Shown: piece by piece, positions 43,879 through 54,896 of the stretch
Position numbering within the stretch: position 1 is the stretch's first letter
Layout of the letters: every line of letters starts with the position of its first letter
Source: Parastagonospora avenae f. sp. tritici 18332-5
Taxonomy: Eukaryota > Ascomycota > Dothideomycetes > Pleosporales > Phaeosphaeriaceae
Length of the DNA stretch: 64,000 bases
Assembly: GCA_022559985.1 (NCBI GenBank)
Contig: JAFJTR010000005.1
Location: 682,001 to 746,000 of the forward strand
Direction of reading: 5' to 3'
The notes under the pieces: model-generated
Seen by the model: the letters and a program-made list of their open reading frames with translations, nothing else
Databases searched by the model: none
What the model was told of the DNA's origin: nothing
Position numbers and translations under genes: made by a program

Positions 43879-44538
43879 CTAGCACCGATTGATGTCGCGA
43901 TGGTTGCAACCCCCTGAAAGAATTGTCTGACGAAGACGTCTCATGGCGCGGGTAGTGAATGCATGTGGGAGGTTCGCCAGATCCTCGGCATCGTCCTCGA
44001 TGTTGGCTGTCCATGTTCTGCAGTACAGGTCCACGAAGTACTGAATGATGGGTCTGTCCGACGGGATGCATCTGTAAAGCTCCTCAGCTACAGGACGTAT
44101 ACGGCTGACTTCGAGGAACGGGCCGACTGTACAGTGCTCGATTATGTTCTCATTGGTGGCGGGTCGGAAACCTGGGATCAAGAAGCGATCGGCAAAAGCG
44201 CATGCCTGGATCTTTGCTTCAAGAATGCAGTCATCGGCATCCACGTTGTCATAGCTCCAGGTTGCTTGAAAGTGTTGTGTGTATAGCGATTGGACGAAGA
44301 TGTTGACTGCCACAGGTCAACAGTAGGACTTGATATGAGTCTGAGGTATTGCTCAGCACTACGTACCGGGATCTGATTGAACATCCTCGAGGGTGATGAT
44401 TCCCTCCTCTACTTCCTTCCAAGGGCCCTTCAGTGCCTTACGAAAGTAGTCAAAACGATGCACGAGGAGGACCCTGTGGATGCAGTACTTGAGGCGCTCA
44501 GGGTCGATCTCTAGGATCGCCGTGCCTCCTAGTACCAT
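43879..44538 (-). CDS. BTB/POZ domain protein, copy 3 (C-terminal tail lost)
   Basis: Exons 44367-44538 and 43879-44306 give 199 residues from MVLGGTAILEIDPERLK. A further upstream exon is likely, because the residue before this Met is shared with copy 1; the ATG at about 44640 (MSTPVARKPT) is a candidate but no convincing donor follows. The BTB core is complete: CIHRVLLVHRFDYFRKALKG, then EEGIITLEDV, spliced to VNIFVQSLYTQHF, followed by AFADRFLIPGF and a helical region. The frame ends in TAG at 43879-43881 just where the other copies continue with a Cys/His-containing tail. Below the stop the lost tail is still readable (LEHADDMEAS, NHMQYDKETD). BTB proteins usually mediate dimerisation or CUL3 adaptor binding; the role here is unknown. 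Confidence 0.65.
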
Positions 44539-45279
44539 AGATCTGCAGAGTATTGTTAGCCGGAGACTTGATGGAATAGTTATTTTAAGCTCATTCCAGC
44601 TTCGGTGGTTGCATTGTTGGCTTTCGAGCAACAGGCGTTGACATCCTGACCTTCGAGCTTGATCTATTTGATGAGGATAGGTGGTTGTGTGGAAGGTGCG
44701 GACAGATAATTATAGTAGACGAGTCTTGAAAGGGCGTTCAAGCTCAAGGAAGCAGCGCGACAAATAGGTCTAGGTGAGAGCCTCCCGGTCTCTCACTTGA
44801 CAAGTGACTGCGAACATTGACTGTTTGTCGGAGTGAGATTACCATATATCAGTGATCTGCTACGAAAAAAATAACGAGCAATTCTCCCCTCGGAAGCTGC
44901 TCGATAACTACTGTGACCGGAGTCCAATAGTGATCACCACTGAAGCTCTGCCAAAATATTTCAGGGTTTTAGGGCGTTCTGGGAGCACATATTGGTGATG
45001 AGCTTCTGTTGAAAACAGGTGCGGTGGAAGCTTCGCGAGAGAAGGACGTCAATGTTGTGCATTTGCTGCGCATATACATATGTGATAGTGAATGACGAAT
45101 GACCAGTACATTGAGTGTGCACATTTTATTAAGCTAGGTTGTGATTCAATTCAGACGCCATTCGTTCAAACGCAAGGCAATATCCAAAATGAAAGCCTCG
45201 TGGTAAGGAAAAGTACTGTCTATAGCAATCAATCCAATTTTATCATCCCCTCCAGTCCTCCAAGCAGGCCCCCTGTGCA
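44539..45279. other. Spacer between BTB copies 3 and 4
   Basis: A 741-bp stretch with possible upstream exon of copy 3 near 44600-44640. A near-perfect 15-bp palindrome (TCACTTG-A-CAAGTGA) is at 44793-44807. No other gene seen. Confidence 0.45.
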
Positions 45280-46086
45280 TCAAGCACCATGACCCGGCCA
45301 TCGACTGATACACATCTCATCTGTCTCGGCCTCTCTACACACTGCCCTCTCATCCTCCGTAGCATGCTCATGGTAGTCACACTTGATAAACAGCGGCTCA
45401 TCCCTGCCATCATCATACTGCCGCAAATACGCATACCGATCCATGACGCGCAGGAAGAACTCAGTCGGCAGCTGGTGCTGAAGCTCGGGACCCTCCGTGT
45501 CCTTGCAGAGCTCATTACGACTGATCGAGCCGCTGCAGTGGCAATCGACGAGCAAATCGAGAATGCGCCGGTTGTGCGGGACGTGTGAGAAGGCGTAGAT
45601 GATTTCGACCAACCACGGCGCGGTGAAGTTGGTCTCGACGTACTGGTTGTTGATGATCATGAAGAATTCTTCGGCGCCGAGACGCTCGGCGACGACATAG
45701 GTCTTGAGGCGTAGGAGGTTGATCTTGAGGCTGTAGTCGATTTCCGTTACGCCGGGGAGATGCTGCAACCACTCGTCGTCGCTCTCGGGCAGCGAGCCGG
45801 TGTGCAGCCAGCTGAGGAAGATGTTGAAGGCACGCGGCGAGAGGTCTTCGAAGACGAACTTCTGATTGGAGCCGGCCGTGGAGTGGGGCTGGAACTTGCG
45901 GAAGAGAGAGGAGTGCTGCGCGAGTAGCGCGCTGCTGACTTGGAAGGTCTTGGGCTTGGGACCGATCTCGATGGTGACCATGTCGTCAGATGGGCGGAGT
46001 GCGCTATGAAATCATTAGTATAAATGCACCATATAACGATGGGGTCTGATATCATACATGAGATGCACGAGGTTGTGCGTTGCCAT
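45280..46086 (-). CDS. BTB/POZ domain protein, intact copy 4
   Basis: Exons 46058-46086 and 45280-46003 encode 250 residues. The small first exon codes MATHNLVHL and splices (TACTAAT branch site) to ALRPSDDMVTIEIG. The BTB fold covers about residues 20-125: PKPKTFQVSSALLAQHSSLF, FEDLSPRAFNIFLSWLHTGS, and KTYVVAERLGAEEF. A helical extension follows (EIIYAFSHVPHNRRILDLLV). The end has the family tail element KCDYHEHATEDERAVC. It is the only copy of the cluster with an unbroken frame to the tail, and lacks the HMRYD/CRDC segment seen in copies 1 and 2. Adaptor or oligomerisation role is inferred from the domain only. Confidence 0.82.
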
Positions 46087-46441
46087 TATGGGCGAGGGTG
46101 ATGCCAAGTTCGAAGTTGAGGTCGTGAGAAAGTGTAGTGTAAAGATTGCTGTCTGTCGAGAGTGGGAAATCTTATATATAGGTCCATTACTACGTGAAGC
46201 CGAATTGCATGCGGGCCTGCTCATTTTGCGACTTCACGTCGCTTTCTCATATTCGCTGTGAATGTTGATTGTCGTTAGCGCTGCCAGTCGTCCAATGGTA
46301 CTACCACGCCGCTACGAACAACAATACCCAGTAGAATAAAGTACCACCTGTGCATTGCAATAAATTATCGCCCCAGTCTCGTTCCACGCGTATATGTGTA
46401 GCTTCGAGACAGATTCTTGTACATCAGGGAAATTTGGAAGC
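46087..46441. other. Promoter region of BTB copy 4
   Basis: A 355-bp spacer to the 3' end of the ammonium transporter gene; nothing specific seen. Confidence 0.4.
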
Positions 46442-47947
46442 TTAGTCTAGGTGAAGCTCGCCTTCGCGATCTGCGTATGGGTAATACTTCTGCGTCTCAG
46501 TCCATAGCGTTTCTTCGTCCATCTGGCTGGCATCGAGGCCAGCAATGATATCCCTATAAAACGTTAGCAACGTATATTTGGAACCGACGCATATGCTCAC
46601 TTGTCTTCCGCCAGTACTTCAAATCCAGGGACGCAATCAATGAGTGCGTAAATAACGTAGCTGCCGATGAATGACCAGAAGAACCCAATCGAGGCCTCGA
46701 CAATTTGTATGCCAAGCTGACGCACATTTCCGTCGAAGAAGACTCCACCGGGAATCTCAGTCACACCATCGTAGCCAGCTACTCCCTTTTGCGCGAAACA
46801 TCCAGTAGCTATTGTGGCCAATATTCCACCCAGACAATGTGTCGCAAATGTATCGCCATGGTCGACCCAGCGCCAGCGCCTCGCGAAATCCGTGAATTTG
46901 ATGCGAAGCGCTTGTCGGCAGAAAAGTGCGCCCACTATGCCGAAGAAGAAGGCGGTCGGCATGTCGATAAAGCCAGCTGACGGCGTGATCATGATGAGAC
47001 CGGATATCGCACCCATGAAGCACGAATCAAGACTCCAGCGTCCAACTTCGACATAGGTGTAGATCATCCACGTCAGTGAGCCACTAGCAGCGCAGAGATT
47101 TGTAACGCACAGAGCCATGACTGACTTGAAGGTGAAAGCTAGTGTTGTGCCAGCGTCAAAAGCTAGCCAAGAGCCCCAGATGGATATCATGGCGAGCAGT
47201 TGGCATAGCGAGTTCACCGGCCGATGAATGACCAGGTGGGATGGAGTTCGTGTTGAAGACTTCTTCGATCGGAATAGAGGGTATGAGAGATAGACCGACA
47301 TTGCGGTTGCAGTTGCTCCAGAATTGATATGCACCGGTGTTCCTCCTGCGAAGTCGACGACGCCGAGATCCATTAGAAAGCCGCCGCCCCATACCATGTG
47401 GGCCAATGGGTTGTATATGAATGTTGACCAGAGCTGTACTCGTCAGCAGATACTGACACTTCTATCGTGTAATAAACTTACAAATATGAACGGAATGAGC
47501 GGAAGTATGCGTCCTCGCTCACACGCGCCTCCAACAGCAATAGCACACACCGTGGCCTGAAACACAAGCTGAAAGAAGCTAAACAATATCGCCGGAATAG
47601 TACCAACAGGTTCGGCCAAAACACCCCTGTGGAAAGCGTATTTGAAGTCCCCAAAAACCGCACCTCCTTCTCCATACGTCAACGTGTAGCCAATGAAGAA
47701 CCATTGAATTGAGCAAACAATGACAGAAAGAATGGCAGGCATCACAGCTGCCAATGAATTGGATCGCGTAGTGTAGCCAGAGTAGGTGATTCCTACTGAT
47801 GGTATGATGCCCCAGCCTGATGCGATTAGTTACTAAATGGCATCTGGACAGCGGAAACCTACAGAAGACACAACACACGAGCACGAAGAGCGTGTCGGTA
47901 CGATTACAAGCCTCCCATGCTTTCAATACTTCAACGGGAAGACCCAT
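46442..47947 (-). CDS. Ammonium transporter, AMT/MEP family
   Basis: This is a plasma-membrane ammonium permease. Four exons (47863-47947, 47482-47816, 46601-47433, 46442-46553) give 454 residues with about 11 membrane segments. The family landmarks are present: IQWFFIGYTLTYGEGG in the pore entrance region, DFAGGTPVHINSG with the first pore His, FDAGTTLAFTFKSVMALCVT, SGLIMITPSAGFI, and THCLGGILATIATG with the second pore His. The first exon codes MGLPVEVLKAWEACNRTDT; its splice (donor GTAGGT) joins VCCVF to the phrase WGIIPSVGITYSGY. The C-terminus after the last intron (DIIAGLDASQ to GELHLD) is short. The sequence looks more divergent than the MEP1-3 type. GATA motifs upstream fit nitrogen control. 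Confidence 0.92.
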
Positions 47948-48501
47948 GATGGCTACCAGGAACTCTACCCCAATCTTTCTGCTATGTAGACGATGTCTCT
48001 AAATGGCTTCGAGAGAGATGGACTGACGAGGTTCGAGGTGATGCTGGGATCACGTTGCGCAGGTACGACATGCGCCTCCTCGGCTGAGCGAGCGGGACTC
48101 CGCTCCTCCCCCTTGACGCCCAGACTTGAGGCGATTGATATGCATTGCATTTGCTGCACTTGGTAAGGGCTAGTCTGGTGGGTGATGGGAAAAGTGGCGC
48201 GATAAGATAAGGCTTCGTCACTGGTCGGCAAGTCGCTGGGCAGCATGAGTGCGGTAGCCGATGGACTATCAACCATCTTTCAATGATACTGTTGTTAACT
48301 TTAGGTGTTGCGGAAAACATCCTCATTTCTGTAGGTGGGATGGATCTTGGTGGACTTGCTTCGCGGTCCGCTCCGAGGTGGTCCATTGCAATCTAGCCTA
48401 TCACACCCGCCCCACAACGCCACGCTAAACCGCATGAAGCGACGTTAATATTCGACCTCAAGCTACGAATACATTCCTAAACATCAACCCATAAAATCAC
48501 A
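47948..48501. other. Shared divergent promoter of the ammonium transporter and EFM6
   Basis: The 554 bp between two divergent start codons, with the GATA motifs listed separately. The minus-strand frames at 47965-48386 have no family features. Confidence 0.5.
48201..48211 (+). promoter_or_regulatory. Tandem GATA-factor motifs (AreA/NIT2 type)
   Basis: The bases GATAAGATAAG contain two overlapping-spaced GATAAG cores about 255 bp upstream of the ammonium transporter start. Two further TGATAG sites on the opposite strand lie at 48266-48271 and 48398-48403. In fungi, AreA/NIT2 binds paired HGATAR sites at nitrogen-repressed permease genes; that this applies here is inference. Confidence 0.5.
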
Positions 48502-49377
48502 ATGTCAGACAGTGAAGAGTGCGACGTGTTCGGTGTGAGCCAGGATCTCGTCCCACCAGCGCCTATCAAGCCAGCTGGAGCTTCCGAGATCGACTTCGAT
48601 GGCCTGCTCTCGCCACCACTGAAGCTGCACGAGGACCTGAAGAACGGGTGCGGCGGGCAGTTGTGGCCGGCGGGTATGGTGTTGAGCAAATACATGCTGC
48701 GTATGCACGCGAGTGATTTAGCGGGGAAGGACATGTATGCCAAGAACTTTGCTGTGAAGGATGATCCAAGTGCTAATACGAAGACAGTGTCGAATTGGGT
48801 GCTGGTGGTGGGCTTGTTGGGTGAGTATTTCTCTGTTCCTCTCTTCATATTTTCTCTTAAAACTGGTTTCGCTGTTCTTCCTCTTGTCTTTCTCTAATAC
48901 TCCCCAAGCCTCGCCGTAGTGCTAGGCTGCAAAACCGACAAACCCCTACACATCACTGATCAGAAGCCCATGTTCGATCTGATGAAGCGCAACATCACAC
49001 TAAATAACCTCGACTCACGGGTGACTGCTTCAATATATGACTGGGGCGCACCGAAACCACCGAAGCTGCCAGCGCATCCGGACATTATTCTCGCCGCGGA
49101 CTGCGTCTACTTCGAGCCTGCGTTTCCTCTGCTGCAACAAACGCTCAGCGATTTGATTGGAGAGAACACTGTCTGCTACTTCTGCTTCAAGAAGCGGAGA
49201 AGAGCGGATTTGCAGTTCATGAAAGTTGCAAGGAAGATGTTCGATGTGAAGCAGGTGGATGATGATCCGGATAAGGGGGATTACTCTAGGGAGAATCTAT
49301 TCCTGTAAGTCACTGCAAATAATAGATTGGACATGCTGACTGTTGGTAGGTACCGCTTCACGAAGAAACGGATATGA
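48502..49377 (+). CDS. EFM6: Protein-lysine N-methyltransferase, EFM6-like
   Basis: This is a SAM-dependent METTL21-type methyltransferase; yeast Efm6 methylates translation elongation factor eEF1A. Exons 48502-48820, 48920-49304 and 49350-49377 encode 243 residues. The N-terminal region has the phrase LKLHEDLKNGCGGQLWPAG and LSKYML, typical of the family's W-P-A-containing entry to the SAM fold. Exon 2 has HITDQKPMFDLMKRNITLNN (acidic SAM-binding residue) and PDIILAADCVYFEPAFPLL, which carries the family's D-x-x-Y/F catalytic-site region. The final exon codes YRFTKKRI. The join between exons 1 and 2 (TAG acceptor at 48917-48919) leaves the first glycine-rich loop shorter than usual, so this splice could be off by a few codons. 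Confidence 0.85.
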
Positions 49378-49549
49378 GAAGACATGATTCACAAAGCCAG
49401 CAGCGAATTGAATTTTAACATTTTGTATTCCCATGAAAACAACTATCCACCCATCCGACTCCAAGATATATGCTTTATCCACTCCCCGCCCGGTCCTTAT
49501 CCCAATGTAAAACATTATCCCCTCCTCTTCCACTGTCACTTTTCACATC

Positions 49550-51047
49550 CTAGTAGTCGTCACCTTTACTTACAATCTCCTTGCACGTTGGCCTTAGGAT
49601 GAACGTCTAATATAATCATTAGCCCGACTCCTCCTTCACACACAGGAGTAACTTACATGTTCGCTTTGCGCAGTATAACTGCCCTTGATATCGCACAGCG
49701 GTGGGTACGCTTCCACAATGCCCGCTGAGACGAGGTTGTTCAAGCCGAGCAGGTATTTATCATGACCGAGGCGATCGAGATACCGCCGGCAGAAAGGTAG
49801 CGTGCCGAAATTCTTTGTGATGCTGTTGAGCAGGGTTTTCGCGGACGATACGCGCAGGGCGACCTTGGGTGCGTCGCCGCGTTTGGCGTAGTGGGATGTT
49901 TCCATCTAGGAAAGTTGTCAGCATATGTCAAATCAGATAAAAAGGGGCACGAATGCATACATCGTCCCTGACGTATCCCTTTCCAGTACTTCCAAACGTC
50001 TCAATGGCGAACGTCTCGCCCTCTTCCATCTTCGTCTGGTCGCCACCCTTGACGATTGGCACCGTCTTGCCGCCGTGGATGGTGTAGTGTCCGATGCTGT
50101 GGCCGTTCAGGTTGCGAATGCACTTGACGGGGAACGTCTCGCCCTTGATCTCCACCTCGTAGCTCTCCATGACTTCCTGGATCGCTGCGCCGATGTCCGA
50201 CATCCTGACGTCGATACCAGCCTCCTTGATACCGGCGTTTGTAGCGGCCTTGCAGGCCTCGACGAGGTTGTCGTAGACAGGGTCGAAGGTGAGGGTGAAG
50301 GCGGAATCGACGATGCGGCCGTTGATGTGCACGCCGAAATCGACCTTCATGACGTCCTCGTAGTTGACCACCATTTTGTTGCCGGCGTTGGGCGTGTAGT
50401 GCGCTGCGCAGTGGTTGATGCTCAGACCGGTGGGGAAGCCCATGCCTGCTATTTGTGCGTCACCGTCTTCGAGACCCTGGTGGCCCGTCAACGCGCGGAC
50501 AGAGTCCTCGATGCCCTCGGCAATCTCGGTGAGTGACATGCCGGGCTTGATCCAGTCCCTTGCCCATTGTCGTACAGTGCGGTGGATCTCTGCGCCGCGG
50601 CGGTAGTCTGTGAGGAAGTCATTGTTCATGCGGTCGAGATGGCGCTTCTCTTCGCTGGTGGTTCGGTACGAATTCTCGTTAAGGTACTCGTGAATTTCGC
50701 CCTCGGGGTAGGAGTCGTTTAGGAATATCTCGTGGACGGGTACGCGCGGTGGTTTTGTCTGTGTCTTGGGTCCTGAAGCGCCACCTGCGCCCGCCTTCTT
50801 CTTCTTTCTGGGCTTTCTCTTCTTCTTTTTCTTTGTTGCACCCTCGCCACCTTCTGCTGCACCCTCCTCGCCCTCGTTGTCATCGTCTGAGTCCTCGTGC
50901 TCTGCATCGCCGTTTTGTGTCGTGCCGTTGGTAGGTGTGCTCTTCGCGTCGTCCACTGTAGCGGTCAGTTGAGGTTTCCAGCACCGCATAAAATAATCGC
51001 TACATACGCTTCAAGTTGGCGACTCCGTCTGCTACCTGGGCCGCCAT
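49550..51047 (-). CDS. MAP2: Methionine aminopeptidase 2
   Basis: MetAP2 is a cytosolic metallopeptidase that removes the initiator Met from nascent proteins and is the target of fumagillin. Four exons (51008-51047, 49961-50955, 49657-49905, 49550-49606) give 446 residues. After MAAQVADGVANLK comes an acidic stretch, then a poly-Lys block (KKKKKRKPRKKKK) that associates with ribosomes. The catalytic domain shows INHCAAHYTPN with the substrate-binding His, the metal ligands in KVDFGVHINGRIVDSAF, NGHSIGHYTIHGG, FAIETFGSTGKG, and the last Glu/His region QSEH spliced to TFILRPTCKE. All five metal ligands can be accounted for. It shares a 241-bp promoter with the J-domain gene. Confidence 0.96.
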
Positions 51048-51288
51048 ATTTGCTAGTAGGTAAACCACAAGTTGCGTGCGGGGAAGAAAAGAAGTAGCAA
51101 ATTTATGGCATCTCGAACATCCAAACTCACCCCACTAGCCTCACTGAATGCCGTTGGAGACAATCGGGGTCCGGCGTCTCGCTAAAATCCTTGCCAATCG
51201 ATAGCTGTGCATGACGTCTGCATGCGCCCAGCATGTAACATTTACATTCACTTTCTTCCTCTGCGTCCTCTACCACTCGTAATGGGCA

Positions 51289-52152
51289 ATGCCACCCCGC
51301 CCATCACTTCTCCTGCGCTCAATCGCCCGCCCAGCACCATGGTCCTACCACACCTCTCTCCGCCGCACCCTCCCACTCCCACTCCAACAACCCACCTTCT
51401 TCCACACCACCTCCCCCCACCGCGCTGACGACCTCCCAAACCACTACGCAACCCTCGACCTCCCGCAATCCGCCACCCCCGCCGAAATAAAGCGCCAATT
51501 CTACACGCTCTCGAAAAAGAACCACCCCGACCACAACCGCGATGACCCCACCGCCTCCACGCGCTTCGTCGCAATCAGCGAGGCGTATCACACCCTCAGC
51601 GTCCCCGAGAAACGCCGCCAGTATGACTCCCAACTGCAGCAGACCGAGCGGCACGCAGGCGGCTCAGGGTATCCGCAGGGCAGCTACTCCTCCGCCGCGT
51701 ACGGCGCGCGCCCCGCGTCAGGATTGAACAAGAAGCGCAGCACATTCCGCGGGCCGCCTCCGTCGTTTTACAAAGCTGGAGGCTACGGGGAGTACGGTGC
51801 GAAGCGCGAGCAATACGCTTATTCGCATGCGGAGGGCAAGGAGGAGGCACCGAGCGAGAGCTATGGGGATTTTGGGAGCGGGTTTGGGCCCGGGCAGCAA
51901 AGGCAGGGGCGGCATGTGCCGCATTTCAATGATCGCAGACACAAGGAGACGCATGATAGTGTGAATGAGCATATCTGGGGGCGCAGGAGGAGGGCGAATC
52001 CGAGTGTTAGGGTGGAGGAGGATTACATGAAGGGCGATATGTGGGTGAACTTTGTGGTTGTGTCGGGGGTGATTGGGTTTATTGGCGCGATGATCAAGAT
52101 CTTTGGGGATCGGAATGAGGCGAGGGAGAAGAAGCGTGGGGGCGAAGTCTAG
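51289..52152 (+). CDS. J-domain (DnaJ-like) protein, probably mitochondrial
   Basis: This is a co-chaperone that would stimulate an Hsp70. The single exon encodes 287 residues from MPPRPSLLLRSIARPAPW. The N-terminus is Arg/Ser/Leu-rich without acidic residues up to about residue 45, as in mitochondrial targeting signals. The J domain covers about 50-112 (NHYATLDLPQSATPAEIKRQ and ending EKRRQYDS) with the HPD tripeptide in KKNHPDHNRDD. A Gly/Tyr/Ser-rich middle follows. One membrane segment is near the C-terminus (WVNFVVVSGVIGFIGAMIKI), with a short basic tail. There is no zinc-finger or DnaJ C-terminal domain, so it is a class III J protein. Inner-membrane location is inferred. Confidence 0.88.
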   Translation: MPPRPSLLLRSIARPAPWSYHTSLRRTLPLPLQQPTFFHTTSPHRADDLPNHYATLDLPQSATPAEIKRQFYTLSKKNHPDHNRDDPTASTRFVAISEAYHTLSVPEKRRQYDSQLQQTERHAGGSGYPQGSYSSAAYGARPASGLNKKRSTFRGPPPSFYKAGGYGEYGAKREQYAYSHAEGKEEAPSESYGDFGSGFGPGQQRQGRHVPHFNDRRHKETHDSVNEHIWGRRRRANPSVRVEEDYMKGDMWVNFVVVSGVIGFIGAMIKIFGDRNEAREKKRGGEV

Positions 52153-52352
52153 ACCGCCGTATAGAGCTGTAGACACGAAGATATCACGAATGGAGAGAAA
52201 GAGTCTCGATCGCAATGAGATGGTATTGTGATATAGCCATACGGCACTCGCTCGCTTCACCAGATCAAGACGACGAGGACTGCGCGCTATAGAGCCAATG
52301 GAATCTAAAATCGGACTCGCGCATTCAATCTTCTCTACATGGTGTTGCACGC

Positions 52353-53618
52353 TTAACCCTCAAAAGTGAAGCTGGTGCCGAGCTTGTGGCCGGCCTCGTT
52401 GAGCTTCTGGGTATCGAAAGAGCCGCCAATACCGAAAGTCAGACCGGAGTTGACCTTGGTGTTGTAGGCGAGGGACGCAATGCCGAGGTTGTTGATCTTG
52501 GCCTGTGTCGCAAAAATGTCAGTCTCATATCAAATCAGACGGAGATTTGAGGCTCTCATAATACGCACCTTGGCGAATGACGCTGGGTCGAGCTTGTACT
52601 TGGCAGCGAGCTCAAGGCCGACGTTGGAGCCGGACTTCGAGTCCCAGGTAGCCTTGGCACCGGCCTCCACAGCGGCGTTGACGCGCTGGTAGTACGAGGC
52701 AGTGAAGACGCTCAAGGAGTTGGTCGCGGTAACGGCGGCGTTGTACAGAGGGGTGGTGTAGCCGAGAGCAGCGCTGTACTTGGTAACAGCGGCCTTCTGG
52801 ACGTCGTAGCCGACCTCACCACCAACGACGAAACCGTCGTGGGCGACAACAGCGTCAGCGGTCGCGCCGATAGCGCCCTGGGGCGAGTAGTCGACGAAAG
52901 CGCGGCCGTGGATGTTGGGCTGCTTGAAGTGCAGGTTGACCTTCTGACCCTTGTTGCCGGCGTTGGGGGCAAAGTTGGAGAGGATCTCCGCCTTCAAGCC
53001 ACTGGCGAAGGTGTCGTTGAGCTCGACCTTGGTGGCCAGGAGGTTGGCAGTGTTCCACGACTGGGTGATGCTGATGCCTGCGAACGGGGGCGTCAGTAGA
53101 CTGATATATATGCCTGTAGTTGCCATCCTGCCCGGAGGCTGAACGATGTGAAATATATACGAGGAAGTCGACTTGTTGGTCTGGACGGGGAGGACTAGTG
53201 ATGCGAAAGCGGGTATAATACCGTTAGAAAGAGCCTTCTTGCCCTCGAGCTGTAGCAGATACTGTTAGCGACTGCATGCGCCTGCCCATCTGGTGTCGAC
53301 TTACCGAAGAGGTGACCGGGCCGTTGTGCGCCGAGGTGCCCTTGGCGGTGAAGTTCACGCCATTGGGAGCCTTGAGCTTGACCTCAAGGGCAGCTACACA
53401 AGAGTAAGTGGGTGCGCGCGAAGCTCAATTGAAGTCTCCGACCTGCGGCAGTGTGGTAGAAGTCCTTGTTGATGAGCTGTTCGGCGTTAGTGCGCAATTG
53501 CAGTGCTGGAAGCTCGGTGGGAGCCAAAACATACGTCGTTGGAAGCCTTAGCGATGTCGCTGAAGGCTGGCGGGGGGAACTTGGGGACGATCTTCTCAAC
53601 CCTGACGTATTCAGACAT
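52353..53618 (-). CDS. POR1: Mitochondrial outer membrane porin (VDAC)
   Basis: VDAC is the 19-strand beta-barrel channel of the mitochondrial outer membrane. Six exons (53535-53618, 53443-53476, 53305-53393, 53222-53249, 52569-53077, 52353-52502) give 297 residues, all in frame. The N-terminal helix is PPAFSDIAKASND spliced to LINKDFYHTAA. The barrel follows with strands such as LEVKLKAPNGVNFTAKG, ISITQSWNTANLLATKVE, VNLHFKQPNIHGRAFVD, SVFTASYYQRVNAAVEAG and the last strands SGLTFGIGGSFDTQKL and HKLGTSFTFEG. About 13 residues (MSEYVRVEKIVPK) precede the usual start, so translation might begin differently, but no later ATG fits. Introns of 52-66 nt and one of 144 nt. Confidence 0.95.
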
Positions 53619-54896
53619 GATGGCGGTGGTTGGAGCGGGAGTGTTTTGTTTGGAGTGAGGGGTGTTGGGGTGGTTGTTATAAAAGCCAACGTCTGAAAAA
53701 ACACCTCAGAGGTGGCTGCAGGGTGTCGCTCGCATCCACGCTAGCGGCCACTTACGGAATCGCACTGGATGACTGGCTCCAAACAGCCGACAACGTGCAT
53801 CCTTTTCCCCTGCGTCAATCGTATGGCGTCTTTGTAGCTTTGTTTTGGTCTACCGTGTGCAGTCTGGTTGTGGCTGTGGTGTGGCTCTCTCCTTTTTGCT
53901 CTCGGAGGACATGTCAGTTTGCTGCAACTGTCACTTGTCACCCCGCGCTCTACCACAGAACTGAGGGCGAGCCCAACACCAGGAAGTCTGGTCGACATAC
54001 ACCGCCTCTTCGTCTTCATACAGTCGCCAACGCACCTGTGACTGCTGGCCACCACACCATAGTCCCACATGGCTGCTTCGTGTGTTTTCCTAGTGTATCA
54101 AATCTGTATATACAGCTCATCGGACGTCTGCCAATGCCTGCACGTTCCTCGTCATCTCCCCGCACCCTGAATAGGCAGGACACGCGATGCTGGAGGCTTG
54201 CACGCTCAGTTGATCTCAATGCATACCTCGGACTCATTCTTCGTTGCCAACGGATGTCTGCCTGAATCAATTTGGTTGGGACATTCCTTTGCAGAGTGTG
54301 TTTGATGGTCCTGCGACAAGACCGTGCGTCTGAGAGCTTGTCCGAATCTTTTTCGGCTGGGAGAGCATCAGTCTCTCTCTAGTCCACTTTAAAGAGGATG
54401 CACTGTCCTGTTGATGTGCTGAGGTCTTGCTGCTAATAAATCGAAAATCTAAAGCTACATATTATATCACTGGACTTTGAATGTGACGGTAATACCCTGT
54501 GCATAGCTTCAGGCTACTGCATGCTATCATCCGCTGCACCACAGTTGTTCCTAAACATAGTCGATAGTACGTAGTATAAAGTGGTGGCGGTAGGAACAGC
54601 AATGGTAGGAGGGGTGGTGATGAAGTCCAGCCCGTTAGCGTGCAATCGCCGAGTTCGGAATTGTACCAGCATCAGCGTCATCATTGGCCCCACCTAAACA
54701 AATAAAATCGAAAGTGACTCTTGCGCCAAAATCAACAGCACGCGCCAGGATATTGCGCCGAAAAGCAAGCCTCGAACATTTCTCTAGATCCTTTGTGACT
54801 GGTCTGCGTCTCTCAGCTATTGTGCGCATTCTTTGACCCAAACTCTTATTCTGGGCCGGACCTGATCTTGCTTACACCCCACAACACCACACTATA
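53619..54896. other. Divergent promoter region, no gene seen
   Basis: The 1.28 kb between VDAC and chorismate synthase. A plus-strand frame to 54265 and its minus shadows carry no family features. AT-rich around 54400-54560. Confidence 0.5.

Noticed and set aside
44793..44807. 15-bp near palindrome TCACTTG-A-CAAGTGA
   Set aside because: Could be a factor site, but such palindromes occur by chance and there is no known match that I can defend.
53630..54265. 211-codon plus-strand frame overlapping the VDAC start
   Set aside because: Antisense to VDAC exon 1 and its promoter; no domain.
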